Source of the DNA: Anaerolineaceae bacterium | GTDB lineage: Bacteria > Chloroflexota > Anaerolineae > Anaerolineales > Anaerolineaceae | Direction of reading: 5' to 3' | NCBI GenBank assembly: GCA_014860845.1 | Contig: JACZIY010000315.1 | Coordinates: 1 to 22,877, forward strand | Length of the DNA stretch: 22,877 nucleotides | Shown here: in pieces, positions 15,234 through 22,157 of the stretch | How the letters are laid out: each line of letters starts with the position of its first letter | Numbering within the stretch: the first letter of the stretch is position 1 | Translations under genes and position numbers: made by a program | The notes under the pieces: model-generated | What the model saw: the letters and a program-made list of their open reading frames with translations, nothing else | What the model was told of the DNA's origin: nothing | Database searches by the model: none

Positions 15234-15416
15234 TTATGTCCCTCCATAATTTCCTTCACCCTCTCTACATCAGCTAGTCTCTTAAAAGCTGATTCCCAAA
15301 TTGGTGCTTGCATCCTGACCTCTGGTCCTCCAGCACCTTGCGACTTGCGACTTGCAAAGTTTTGTGGGACTTACAAAACGATCTACCAAAGCATCGACAG
15401 TTTTTATTTTCATCAT
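15230..15416 (-). pseudogene. Short gene broken by a 7-bp tandem duplication
   Basis: From two adjacent ATG codons (15416, 15413) a frame reads MMKIKTVDALVDRF and onward but stops at 15282. Another frame reads QAPIWESAFKRLADVER and onward to a TGA that overlaps the galB-like ATG by four bases. The frames join if one unit of the tandem repeat GCAAGTC-GCAAGTC-GCAAG (minus strand, about 15337-15355) is removed, giving a continuous 59-residue protein. This suggests strand-slippage inactivation, phase variation or an assembly error. I do not recognise the protein. The ATGA overlap suggests it was, or is, the first gene of this operon. Confidence 0.5.
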
Positions 15417-15748
15417 GTAGAAATGAGCATTCATTCACATTAAATACACCATCAGCTACCAGTCATTTCATTATAGCCACTGGAACCACTTAATAAATAT
15501 GTCCGCATAAGCTTATGTGTCGTAGATTTGCTCGCTTCTTGCTGCTGAAAAGCGAATTCACTCCCGCTATCGCATTACCTCTTGTCTGTCTATCGAGGAA
15601 TTGATCGTTGATCTCATTCACTTTTTCACCAAAAAAATATGAAATATTTCCATCCCAGTTATTGGACTGTCACTCTGATTAGGAAAATTTTTCCTTTCAG
15701 GTTTGGTTAAATTGTGAAAGCCATTTCAATATTCTTGGATTTTTTTGC
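15417..15748. other. Interval upstream of the galB-like operon; possible decayed gene
   Basis: This stretch separates the RdhA-like gene from the meta-cleavage genes and probably holds the latter's promoter. A TATAAT lies on the minus strand at 15475-15470, about 54 bases before the broken 59-codon gene, but no good -35 box is seen. On the minus strand 15669-15490 is open for 59 codons (QSNNWDGNISYFFGEKVNE onward, ending CGHIY), with a possible GTG at 15621. It has no convincing ribosome-binding site and I cannot name it. It may be a remnant. Confidence 0.35.
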
Positions 15749-16846
15749 CTATTCGCGAGATTCGATCACTTCGTCCACATATTCCATATCGTGCCACCAC
15801 TTTTTTTCCGGAACAGTCATTCGTTCTCCAAGGGATTCAGCAATCTTTATGGCTATCGGTCGAGTGAAAGGCAAATCAATGATCAATCTGCGTATCAAGT
15901 TATGTGGGAAAGTCGATGGATTACTCCATGGACAGCTCTTGACACATGTATTACACATCGTCCCGTTTCTGTTTGTGAAGTTGTAGCTCCCACAACGACG
16001 GGTATCCAGCTTCCATGTCTCATAACCGTTATACATCACTTTATCGCCAATTGAGATGGCTTTACTGGGACAGTTCTTTGCACATATCTTGCAATTCCGG
16101 CAAAATTCCTGCAAGCCAAAATCAATGGGTCGGTCCGGGACAATAGGCATATCCGTGAGTACAGCTGCAGCTTTGTACGCCAATCCAAGATACGGATTCA
16201 AGACGATTCCCGCTCGGCTGACTTCACCAATTCCCGCTGCGAGCAAAAGCGGTGGAAGCAACACCGAATATTTATTCACGAAAGAAGGTCCGTATTGAGG
16301 GGAAGCATCCCAACCCAGGCGGCGGATGTAATTTGCCATCGTTTCGGTAACCATCCCTAAATGCTGGTAAGACTGAAAACTGATCGGATCGCCCATCCAA
16401 TCATGACCTGTTGAAGCGCGCATCGCCTTTAACTCTTTACGCATCACAATAACAATTGCGTTTTCAAATCGGGGAACAATCGGGTTCCCCATTTTATCAT
16501 GGCTATAATTAGCAGATTCAGGCACTTTGCAAGTCCCCATGATATCGGCTTTCAGAAAATAACCGAATGACTTAATATGATCGGTCAGGAACTCCGGGTC
16601 TTGCGAAATCGGTGCTTTATATTCAGCTACTGGGTTCGAACTCATCAAAGCAATGTGATCGATAATATCTTTTTGTGCAGCAGAAAGCGGAAATTTCCCC
16701 GGCAGGCTCTTTTGTACACCTCTTTGCACAGCGACTCCATATTCACCACGGGCAGCAAGTCCATAGGCGGTATTACGAATATCGATTCGCTGGACTTGAT
16801 CAGTGATCAAATTGGTAGGCTTATCCACGTGTTTGAATTGCTGCAT
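15749..16846 (-). CDS. RdhA-like reductive dehalogenase homologue, cytoplasmic, no Tat signal
   Basis: A 365-residue corrinoid/iron-sulfur protein. The N-terminal two thirds match the cobalamin-binding region of RdhA/QueG proteins, including AAGIGEVSRAG, VLTDMPIVPDRPIDFG and LNPYLG. The C-terminus has two ferredoxin clusters: C249, C252, C255, C259 (CRNCKICAKNCP) and C285, C298, C301, C305 (CNTCVKSCPW). The short 12-residue gap between C285 and C298 and the CPWSNPSTF ending are RdhA-like rather than QueG-like. There is no Tat leader, no fused flavin/ferredoxin domain and no rdhB. The start is the ATG at 16846; the frame is open to a TTG at 17002, but that extension crosses a strong inverted repeat and lacks a ribosome-binding site. 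It follows the importer's binding-protein gene. Confidence 0.8.
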   Translation of the reverse strand: MQQFKHVDKPTNLITDQVQRIDIRNTAYGLAARGEYGVAVQRGVQKSLPGKFPLSAAQKDIIDHIALMSSNPVAEYKAPISQDPEFLTDHIKSFGYFLKADIMGTCKVPESANYSHDKMGNPIVPRFENAIVIVMRKELKAMRASTGHDWMGDPISFQSYQHLGMVTETMANYIRRLGWDASPQYGPSFVNKYSVLLPPLLLAAGIGEVSRAGIVLNPYLGLAYKAAAVLTDMPIVPDRPIDFGLQEFCRNCKICAKNCPSKAISIGDKVMYNGYETWKLDTRRCGSYNFTNRNGTMCNTCVKSCPWSNPSTFPHNLIRRLIIDLPFTRPIAIKIAESLGERMTVPEKKWWHDMEYVDEVIESRE

Positions 16847-16938
16847 AGGAAAATAACCCTGCGATTTCTGTCTTTTTTGCAAATTGTTTTCGTTAATTTT
16901 TTCGCTGCGGTCCAACAGGCTGTACGAAATTCTATTTT

Positions 16939-16979
16939 GATTGAGGTGGTGTTGTGATTGTTCAAGCACCACCTCAATC
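16939..16979 (-). repeat. Stem-loop between binding-protein and RdhA-like genes
   Basis: A perfect 13-bp inverted repeat, GATTGAGGTGGTG (16939-16951) and CACCACCTCAATC (16967-16979), with a 15-base loop. It lies 40 bases after the importer lipoprotein's stop. It is not followed by a T-run on the minus strand, so message stabilisation or partial attenuation is more likely than full termination. It argues that the RdhA-like protein starts downstream, at 16846. Confidence 0.7.
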
Positions 16980-17018
16980 CTATGATATTTTCTGTCTTTC
17001 AATGACAGTTGTTATTGG

Positions 17019-18347
17019 TTATCTTTCTCCAAAGGGAGGTGCTGGATAGAGAATACCAGTGGATGCCTGTTCTGGTGGGTAGACGAGGCGTGTTACACCA
17101 CCTTGCCATTGAACCATCGGGTTCAATACGTTACCAGTACCATCTGCGTTGAATGTCACCTGACCAATCATTGTATCCATATCACTGGCAGCCATCGCAT
17201 CACGAACAGCTACTTTATCCAGTGTACCGGCGTTCTCAATCGCTGCTGCAAGAAGCTGTACACAGGCATAGCCCGGACCTGTCAGAATATCTGCAGGGCG
17301 ATCAAATTGGGCCTGGTAGGTTGCGTTGAGTGCTTCAACCCCATCAAACTTTGCTTCATGGTGCCAGCCAGGGAAGATGGTGACATAATCGCCAACCTTA
17401 CCCATAGCTTCACCCCAGTTGAGCCCTTCCGGTGCCCTGATCACAAGTGCGAATTTTGGAGCCCAATCCAGTTCAGCCATGGTCTTAAACATACCGCTGC
17501 CGTCCGGGAAAATGGGTAAGGTCAGAAGAACCTCGGCGCCAGCTGCTTTGGCCCTTAGGATAGCATCAGACCAATCGTTTGGCTTTGCGGGATTCTCAGC
17601 ATATTCTACAACTTCATAACCATTTGCTTCTGCTTCGGCTTGCCAAAGCTTACCTATTTCAATACCCCAGTCATCACTGTAGGTGAAGATTGCAACTTTC
17701 GGTTTTTCTCCATCGCCAACCAGAGAGTTCAGAATAATAAAAGTGTCCGTAGCTTGTTGTGGGGATTTGGGGAATGGCGAGAAAAGATATTGGAAACCCT
17801 GCTGATGGATCTGATACAAAGCGAAGGCAACACCGCAATAAGGCACCTGATTTTTTTCAGCAATTGGAGCGGAAGCAGCGTGCATGGCACTACCGCCACC
17901 ACCCAGATATGCTGTCAATGTCATGTTTGAGTTCAGATTTTCCATATTGGTGACTGCGTTGGTGGGTTCAGATGCATCGTCATAGAATGTCAGGCGTAAT
18001 GGGACTTTTACGCCATATTCTTCTACATACACGCCACCAGCCGCATTGATGTCATCCACGGCAATTTGGTAACCAGGTAAAATCATATTTCCAAGGTCAG
18101 CAAATTTACCGGTCAGGGAAATCGAGGAGCCAATTTCAATATATTCCGGCGCAGGTGGTTTTGCTTCTTCTACCTCTTCTACTTCTTCTGCAGCTGGAGC
18201 TTCAGAAGGGGCTTCTGTCGTTGGGTTTTCAGCTGGTTGTTCTGCAACAGGAGCAGCCGGTGCTTCTGTTGCTGTTGGTCCACAACTTGCGAGCAACAAG
18301 CTCGCTACAATCAAGATCGCGAAAAAACTCATTCGTTTGGTTTTCAT
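17019..18347 (-). CDS. Branched-chain amino acid-type (HAAT) ABC importer, substrate-binding lipoprotein
   Basis: A 442-residue LivK/Peripla_BP_6-type lipoprotein. The signal peptide ends in LLASC (lipidated Cys22). A long Ala/Pro/Glu/Thr-rich spacer (about 23-70) follows, then a two-lobed binding domain starting IEIGSSISLTGKFADLG. GGAGG stands six bases before the ATG. The domain keeps the family's IAVDDINAAGGV block. HAAT binding proteins bind branched-chain amino acids but also aromatic acids such as benzoates, amides and urea. The RdhA-like gene downstream and nearby meta-cleavage genes make an aromatic acid plausible here, which is inference. Confidence 0.92.
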   Translation of the reverse strand: MKTKRMSFFAILIVASLLLASCGPTATEAPAAPVAEQPAENPTTEAPSEAPAAEEVEEVEEAKPPAPEYIEIGSSISLTGKFADLGNMILPGYQIAVDDINAAGGVYVEEYGVKVPLRLTFYDDASEPTNAVTNMENLNSNMTLTAYLGGGGSAMHAASAPIAEKNQVPYCGVAFALYQIHQQGFQYLFSPFPKSPQQATDTFIILNSLVGDGEKPKVAIFTYSDDWGIEIGKLWQAEAEANGYEVVEYAENPAKPNDWSDAILRAKAAGAEVLLTLPIFPDGSGMFKTMAELDWAPKFALVIRAPEGLNWGEAMGKVGDYVTIFPGWHHEAKFDGVEALNATYQAQFDRPADILTGPGYACVQLLAAAIENAGTLDKVAVRDAMAASDMDTMIGQVTFNADGTGNVLNPMVQWQGGVTRLVYPPEQASTGILYPAPPFGER

Positions 18348-18581
18348 ACTTATCCTCCATAAGATTCAAATTGGGATTAATTTTTCGATCTCGTACGGAT
18401 ATTTACTCGATAGCTTTCCTCCTTTCTGGCTTGTATCAGTGTTCTTTTGGGTTTTATTTAATTCGTACCAGATAATTTTTCAAACTTTTTTTGAAACAAA
18501 ACATCATTTTCTGAGACAATCCAATCTACTGTAGGATTTGTTGCTGGTACTTTGGTACGCACCAGTAACCCATAATTACAT
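18348..18581 (-). promoter_or_regulatory. Leader between livM and the binding-protein gene
   Basis: This 234-base untranslated gap within an otherwise tight operon probably allows separate expression of the binding protein. An imperfect inverted repeat, TTGCTGGT (18541-18548) with ACCAGTAA (18561-18568), lies just after livM. A second, TTTCAAA-CTTTT-TTTGAAA, is at 18478-18496. I see no clear sigma70 promoter. Confidence 0.35.
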
Positions 18582-19538
18582 CTACTCGCTTGGGGGGAGG
18601 TTCTTTTTAGAATTTAATTTCGATTGACCTGAAATTCCTTTCTTCAGCTTGCCCCAAAGAGAAACAATTCCACCCGGCAAAAAAAGCACAACGATAATAA
18701 ACAATACTCCAAATATGATCATATGGTATTCACCAACATTCATGACCAAAAATTGTTTTAGCGCAACAAAAAATACCGCACCGATGATGGGTCCAAGGAT
18801 GGTACCCTGACCGCCAATGTAAACCATTGTCAACATATCCAGGCTCCAGGAAGGTGAGAACGGGTATTGGTAATAGTAGCCAACATGATAGAAAGCAAAC
18901 GCCCCACCTGCCAAACCGGTAAAAAATGCACTGACACCTAAAGCGATCAGTTTATGCTTCAAAGCACTGACGCCAAGTGACTCCGCCGCGTCCTCTTCTT
19001 CACGCACCGCCATCATACCCAGTCCGATTTTGGAATTCACAAGAAGATAAGAACCTCCAATAACGAATACAGCCAATCCCAGTAGAGCATAATATCGCGG
19101 CACAAGTTGATAACCAACAAGTTGCTTAATCGGAAGAGAAGCTATTTCTGGAAACATATTACCAACCGTCACATTAAGAATCTCCGCAAGCGCCAGTGTG
19201 CCAATAGCAAAATAGACGCCTTTAAGCCTAAAAGCAGGAGCACCGATTAGCAATGCGAAGGCAACGGCCAGTAAACTGCCTACCAAAATGCTGGGAATAA
19301 TGTGCACCCCTTTGACCCAGAGTAAGCGTGTTGCAAGAGAACCCAAGCCAAAAAAAGCGGCATGCCCCAGACTGGTCTGCCCCGTATAACCACCCAGGAT
19401 ATTCCAACTCGTTGCCAGGATGACATATAACAAAATCAAAACCAGGAGGTTTAGGATGCTCTCTTTTTCAATCACCAATGGCATGCACACCATGATAACG
19501 ATGAGAAGGATGATAAAGATGATTTTTTGATTTTTCAT
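18582..19538 (-). CDS. livM: HAAT importer permease LivM
   Basis: A 318-residue inner-membrane permease with about eight to ten hydrophobic segments. It has the LivM signature GGYTGQTSLGHAAFFGLG near residue 50 and the ATPase-contact segment VREEEDAAESLGVSALKHKL. It pairs with LivH to form the channel. It starts two bases after the livH stop, so the two are coupled. The C-terminus is a short charged cytoplasmic tail (KKGISGQSKLNSKKN). Confidence 0.93.
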   Translation of the reverse strand: MKNQKIIFIILLIVIMVCMPLVIEKESILNLLVLILLYVILATSWNILGGYTGQTSLGHAAFFGLGSLATRLLWVKGVHIIPSILVGSLLAVAFALLIGAPAFRLKGVYFAIGTLALAEILNVTVGNMFPEIASLPIKQLVGYQLVPRYYALLGLAVFVIGGSYLLVNSKIGLGMMAVREEEDAAESLGVSALKHKLIALGVSAFFTGLAGGAFAFYHVGYYYQYPFSPSWSLDMLTMVYIGGQGTILGPIIGAVFFVALKQFLVMNVGEYHMIIFGVLFIIVVLFLPGGIVSLWGKLKKGISGQSKLNSKKNLPPSE

Positions 19539-19540
19539 TA

Positions 19541-20422
19541 TTACCTTTCCTTTGCGCCGAATAACCCCTGGGGTTTAAAGATCAAAACCAGCAGAAAGAA
19601 GATAAGACCAACCACCTCACGGTAATTTCCACTAATAAAGAATGCAGTAGCCGATTCAGTGGCACCCAGAAGAATGCCTCCCACAAAAGTACCCATGAAA
19701 TTGCCCACTCCCCCCAACACCATCACGATCAGTGACTTAAGGGTCCAATGCAACCCAATAGAGGGACTTACTGAATAGCTCACGAGCACCAAAGCACCAG
19801 CCACCCCGGCTAAGGCAGTTCCTATCAGAAAGGCAAGCATATAGACCTTTTGCACATCAATCCCCACCAGTGAGGCTGCCTCCCAATCCTCTGTTGTAGC
19901 CCTGATAGCTTTCCCGATATAAGTTTTGCGCAGGAATTGCTGTAAGGCAAATAAGCATACTAATGAAATCACTAAACCTGCTACGCGCACATAAGGGAAA
20001 CGAATACCTAACCACATTAACGATTCTGTGGCATAAGATGTGGTAACCCCGCGATCATTTGCAGTCCAAAGATTCAATGCGATGTTCTGTAAAACCAAGG
20101 TCAAACCAAACCCGACCAGCATAGTATTTTTAATCTTTTGCTCTTCTGTCATTTTGACCATGCGAACGAAAAGCAGTTTATAAAGTACAAAACCGATCAG
20201 AAGGAGGAACAGGATTGTAAGTGGAAGTGAAAGGAAGGGGTCGATGTTCAAAAGTTTAAAAAGCCAAAAGGTGGAATATCCGCCGAACATCAAGAGCTCT
20301 CCATGGGCTACATTAAGGAACTTTGTAACCCCGAAGACCATGGCAATTCCCACCGCCGCTAATCCATATAGGGCTCCCAACATAATACCTATTACCAAAT
20401 TTTGCGTTACAGCCTCAATCAT
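19541..20422 (-). CDS. livH: HAAT importer permease LivH
   Basis: A 293-residue inner-membrane permease of the LivH family with about eight transmembrane segments. It has the characteristic GALYGLAAVGIAMVFGV...NVAHGELLMFGGY N-terminal region and the loop KAIRATTEDWEAASLVGID that docks on the ATPases. AAGGA precedes the ATG. It lies between the LivF ATPase and LivM, the usual gene order being altered only by the ATPases coming first. Confidence 0.93.
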   Translation of the reverse strand: MIEAVTQNLVIGIMLGALYGLAAVGIAMVFGVTKFLNVAHGELLMFGGYSTFWLFKLLNIDPFLSLPLTILFLLLIGFVLYKLLFVRMVKMTEEQKIKNTMLVGFGLTLVLQNIALNLWTANDRGVTTSYATESLMWLGIRFPYVRVAGLVISLVCLFALQQFLRKTYIGKAIRATTEDWEAASLVGIDVQKVYMLAFLIGTALAGVAGALVLVSYSVSPSIGLHWTLKSLIVMVLGGVGNFMGTFVGGILLGATESATAFFISGNYREVVGLIFFLLVLIFKPQGLFGAKER

Positions 20423-20437
20423 AGTTCCTGTCCTTTT

Positions 20438-21139
20438 CTATCCTAAATATGCAGCGCGTATGGATTCAAACGATAGGAGAGAATCGCCTTTTCCCTCACC
20501 AATGATCCTGCCATTCTCAATGACGTATGCCCTTTGAGCCAATTCCAGTGCTGCTCTGACATTTTGTTCCACCAGCAGGACAGTTACACCTAGTTTGTTA
20601 ATTTTCTCTATCAACACAAACATTTGCTGTACAAGAATCGGAGCCAATCCAAATGATGGTTCGTCGAGCATCAAAAGTTTTGGTTTTGACATTAACGCTC
20701 GACCAATAGCCAACATCTGCCTTTCTCCACCGCTCAGAGTTCCCGCTTGTTGATTCTTTCGCTCTGCCAGGCGTGGAAAAATTTCGAATACCCAGTTCAT
20801 GGACTCATCCTTGACTTTTCTAGCTCTAGAAGGAAACGATCCTAATTCCAAATTTTCGAGAACTGTCATTCCAGCAAACACTCTGCCACCTTCAGGTACC
20901 TGTGAAATCCCAAATTCAACAATCTTGTGAGCTGGCGCTTTGCGTAAATCGTTGCCATCGAATTCGACCGATCCGGATGCTATTTGCAGCAAACCGGTGA
21001 TCACTTTCAAGGTTGTTGTTTTCCCTGCTCCATTTGGACCTACCAGGGCAACCAATTCTCCTTCTTTTATCTCCATAGAAACTCCCCAAAGTGCCTGGAG
21101 ATCTCCATAAAAAGCATTTATATCATTAAGTTTAAGCAT
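20438..21139 (-). CDS. livF: HAAT importer ATPase LivF
   Basis: A 233-residue ABC ATPase. It has Walker A GPNGAGKTT, the LivF-typical ISQVPEGGRVFAGMTVLENL, signature LSGGERQ, Walker B LLMLDEPSFGLAP and the switch His region replaced by VEQN, as usual for LivF (LLVEQNVRAAL). It overlaps the livG stop by eight bases, giving translational coupling and equal subunit supply. It hydrolyses ATP on the cytoplasmic face of the importer. Confidence 0.95.
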   Translation of the reverse strand: MLKLNDINAFYGDLQALWGVSMEIKEGELVALVGPNGAGKTTTLKVITGLLQIASGSVEFDGNDLRKAPAHKIVEFGISQVPEGGRVFAGMTVLENLELGSFPSRARKVKDESMNWVFEIFPRLAERKNQQAGTLSGGERQMLAIGRALMSKPKLLMLDEPSFGLAPILVQQMFVLIEKINKLGVTVLLVEQNVRAALELAQRAYVIENGRIIGEGKGDSLLSFESIRAAYLG

Positions 21140-21863
21140 GTGGTTTTCCTAGATATACGTCGATAACTTCAGGATTGTGAATCACATCTTGAGGGAGGCC
21201 TTCTGCGATTTTTTGCCCCATGTTCAACACAACAATGCGATCAGAGAGTCCAACAATTGCCTTAACGATATGTTCTACCATAAGGATAGTAAGATTGAAC
21301 TCTTCTTTTAATTTACGGATTAAATTCATAGCATCCTCAGCCTCAGCATGGTTCAATCCCGCCATTAATTCATCCAAAAGAAGCAATTGAGGTTTTGCAG
21401 CTAGAGCCCTGGCAAGCTCAACCCTTTTGCGTTCCATCAATGTCAGATCTTTCGCCAATTTGTCCGCTTTGTCCAGAAGACCAACCTTTTCAAGGTAAAG
21501 TTTCGATTCCTCCGCGGCAACTTTCAGGCTCTTGACAGATTCTTTGCCGTACATTCGGCCTACCATCACATTCTGCAACACTGAAAATTCAAGAAACGGT
21601 TTTACCAACTGAAAAGTCCTGGATATCCCCCTGCTGCAAATTTGATAACGCGGAAGACCGGCAATATTATTCCCCTGAAAAACGATCGTACCAGAATTTG
21701 GTTTTAGACAACCTGTAAGCAGGTTAATAGTTGTAGTCTTTCCAGAGCCATTTGGACCAATTAGCCCAATGATCTCACCTTCCTCAATGGCAAAGTCCAC
21801 ATTCCAGACTGCTTTCAATCCCCCAAATGACTTGCTAAGCAAATCAATCTTCAACAAACTCAT
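21132..21863 (-). CDS. livG: HAAT importer ATPase LivG
   Basis: A 243-residue ABC ATPase with Walker A GPNGSGKTT, the LivG block RTFQLVKPF, and switch His in MVEHIVKAI. The signature (LTLMERKRVELARA) and Walker B (LLLLDELMAGLN) differ from LSGGQ/DEP but resemble a common HAAT subgroup, with the catalytic Glu retained. The start is the ATG at 21863, with GAGGAGG five bases upstream; the frame is open to 21956, but that extension lacks homology and a ribosome-binding site and would overlap the MoaD/ThiS-like gene. It lies 62 bases after that gene. Confidence 0.93.
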   Translation of the reverse strand: MSLLKIDLLSKSFGGLKAVWNVDFAIEEGEIIGLIGPNGSGKTTTINLLTGCLKPNSGTIVFQGNNIAGLPRYQICSRGISRTFQLVKPFLEFSVLQNVMVGRMYGKESVKSLKVAAEESKLYLEKVGLLDKADKLAKDLTLMERKRVELARALAAKPQLLLLDELMAGLNHAEAEDAMNLIRKLKEEFNLTILMVEHIVKAIVGLSDRIVVLNMGQKIAEGLPQDVIHNPEVIDVYLGKPHA

Positions 21864-21925
21864 GCACGCCTCCTCAACGATCTTTTCTCTATCAATTCCT
21901 GCAGGATAAATGTCATTAGAGTCAT

Positions 21926-22150
21926 CTATCCGCCAGACATGGGTGGAAAGAAACACAATCGATTACCAGGATGTACAAGATCTTCCGGTTCACTTTGCAC
22001 ACCATCAACAGTGATAAGCCCGATCTCCTCTTCCTTCAATCCTAGCATGTTTATCACATCACGAATTAAAGTAGGTCTTATCAAATTCAAAGCTTGACGC
22101 CGTTGTTTATTTTGGTAAAGCAGTCCAAAAAGTTCAACATCAATGCTCAT
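21926..22150 (-). CDS. MoaD/ThiS-like small sulfur-carrier protein linked to AOR
   Basis: A 74-residue ubiquitin-like beta-grasp protein ending in the diagnostic Gly-Gly (FFPPMSGG), which is thiocarboxylated in MoaD and ThiS. Its position seven bases after an aldehyde:ferredoxin oxidoreductase gene is the recurrent arrangement in which such proteins supply sulfur for the tungsto- or molybdopterin cofactor. The start is the ATG at 22150 with AGGTG upstream; an in-frame TTG sits one codon earlier. A general role in molybdopterin synthesis is possible, but the linkage suggests an AOR-dedicated copy. Confidence 0.85.
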   Translation of the reverse strand: MSIDVELFGLLYQNKQRRQALNLIRPTLIRDVINMLGLKEEEIGLITVDGVQSEPEDLVHPGNRLCFFPPMSGG

Positions 22151-22157
22151 CAATCAC

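Noticed and set aside
15749..16846. Epoxyqueuosine reductase QueG
   Set aside because: The cysteine spacing in the second cluster, the PDRPIDFG segment and the CPWSNPSTF ending fit RdhA better, and there is no tRNA-modification context. A phylogeny would settle it.
15749..17002. RdhA-like protein starting at 17002
   Set aside because: It would be a TTG without a ribosome-binding site, and the added residues are translated from a perfect stem-loop.
21864..21956. N-terminal extension of LivG
   Set aside because: It overlaps the MoaD/ThiS-like gene and lacks homology, while GAGGAGG precedes the ATG at 21863.
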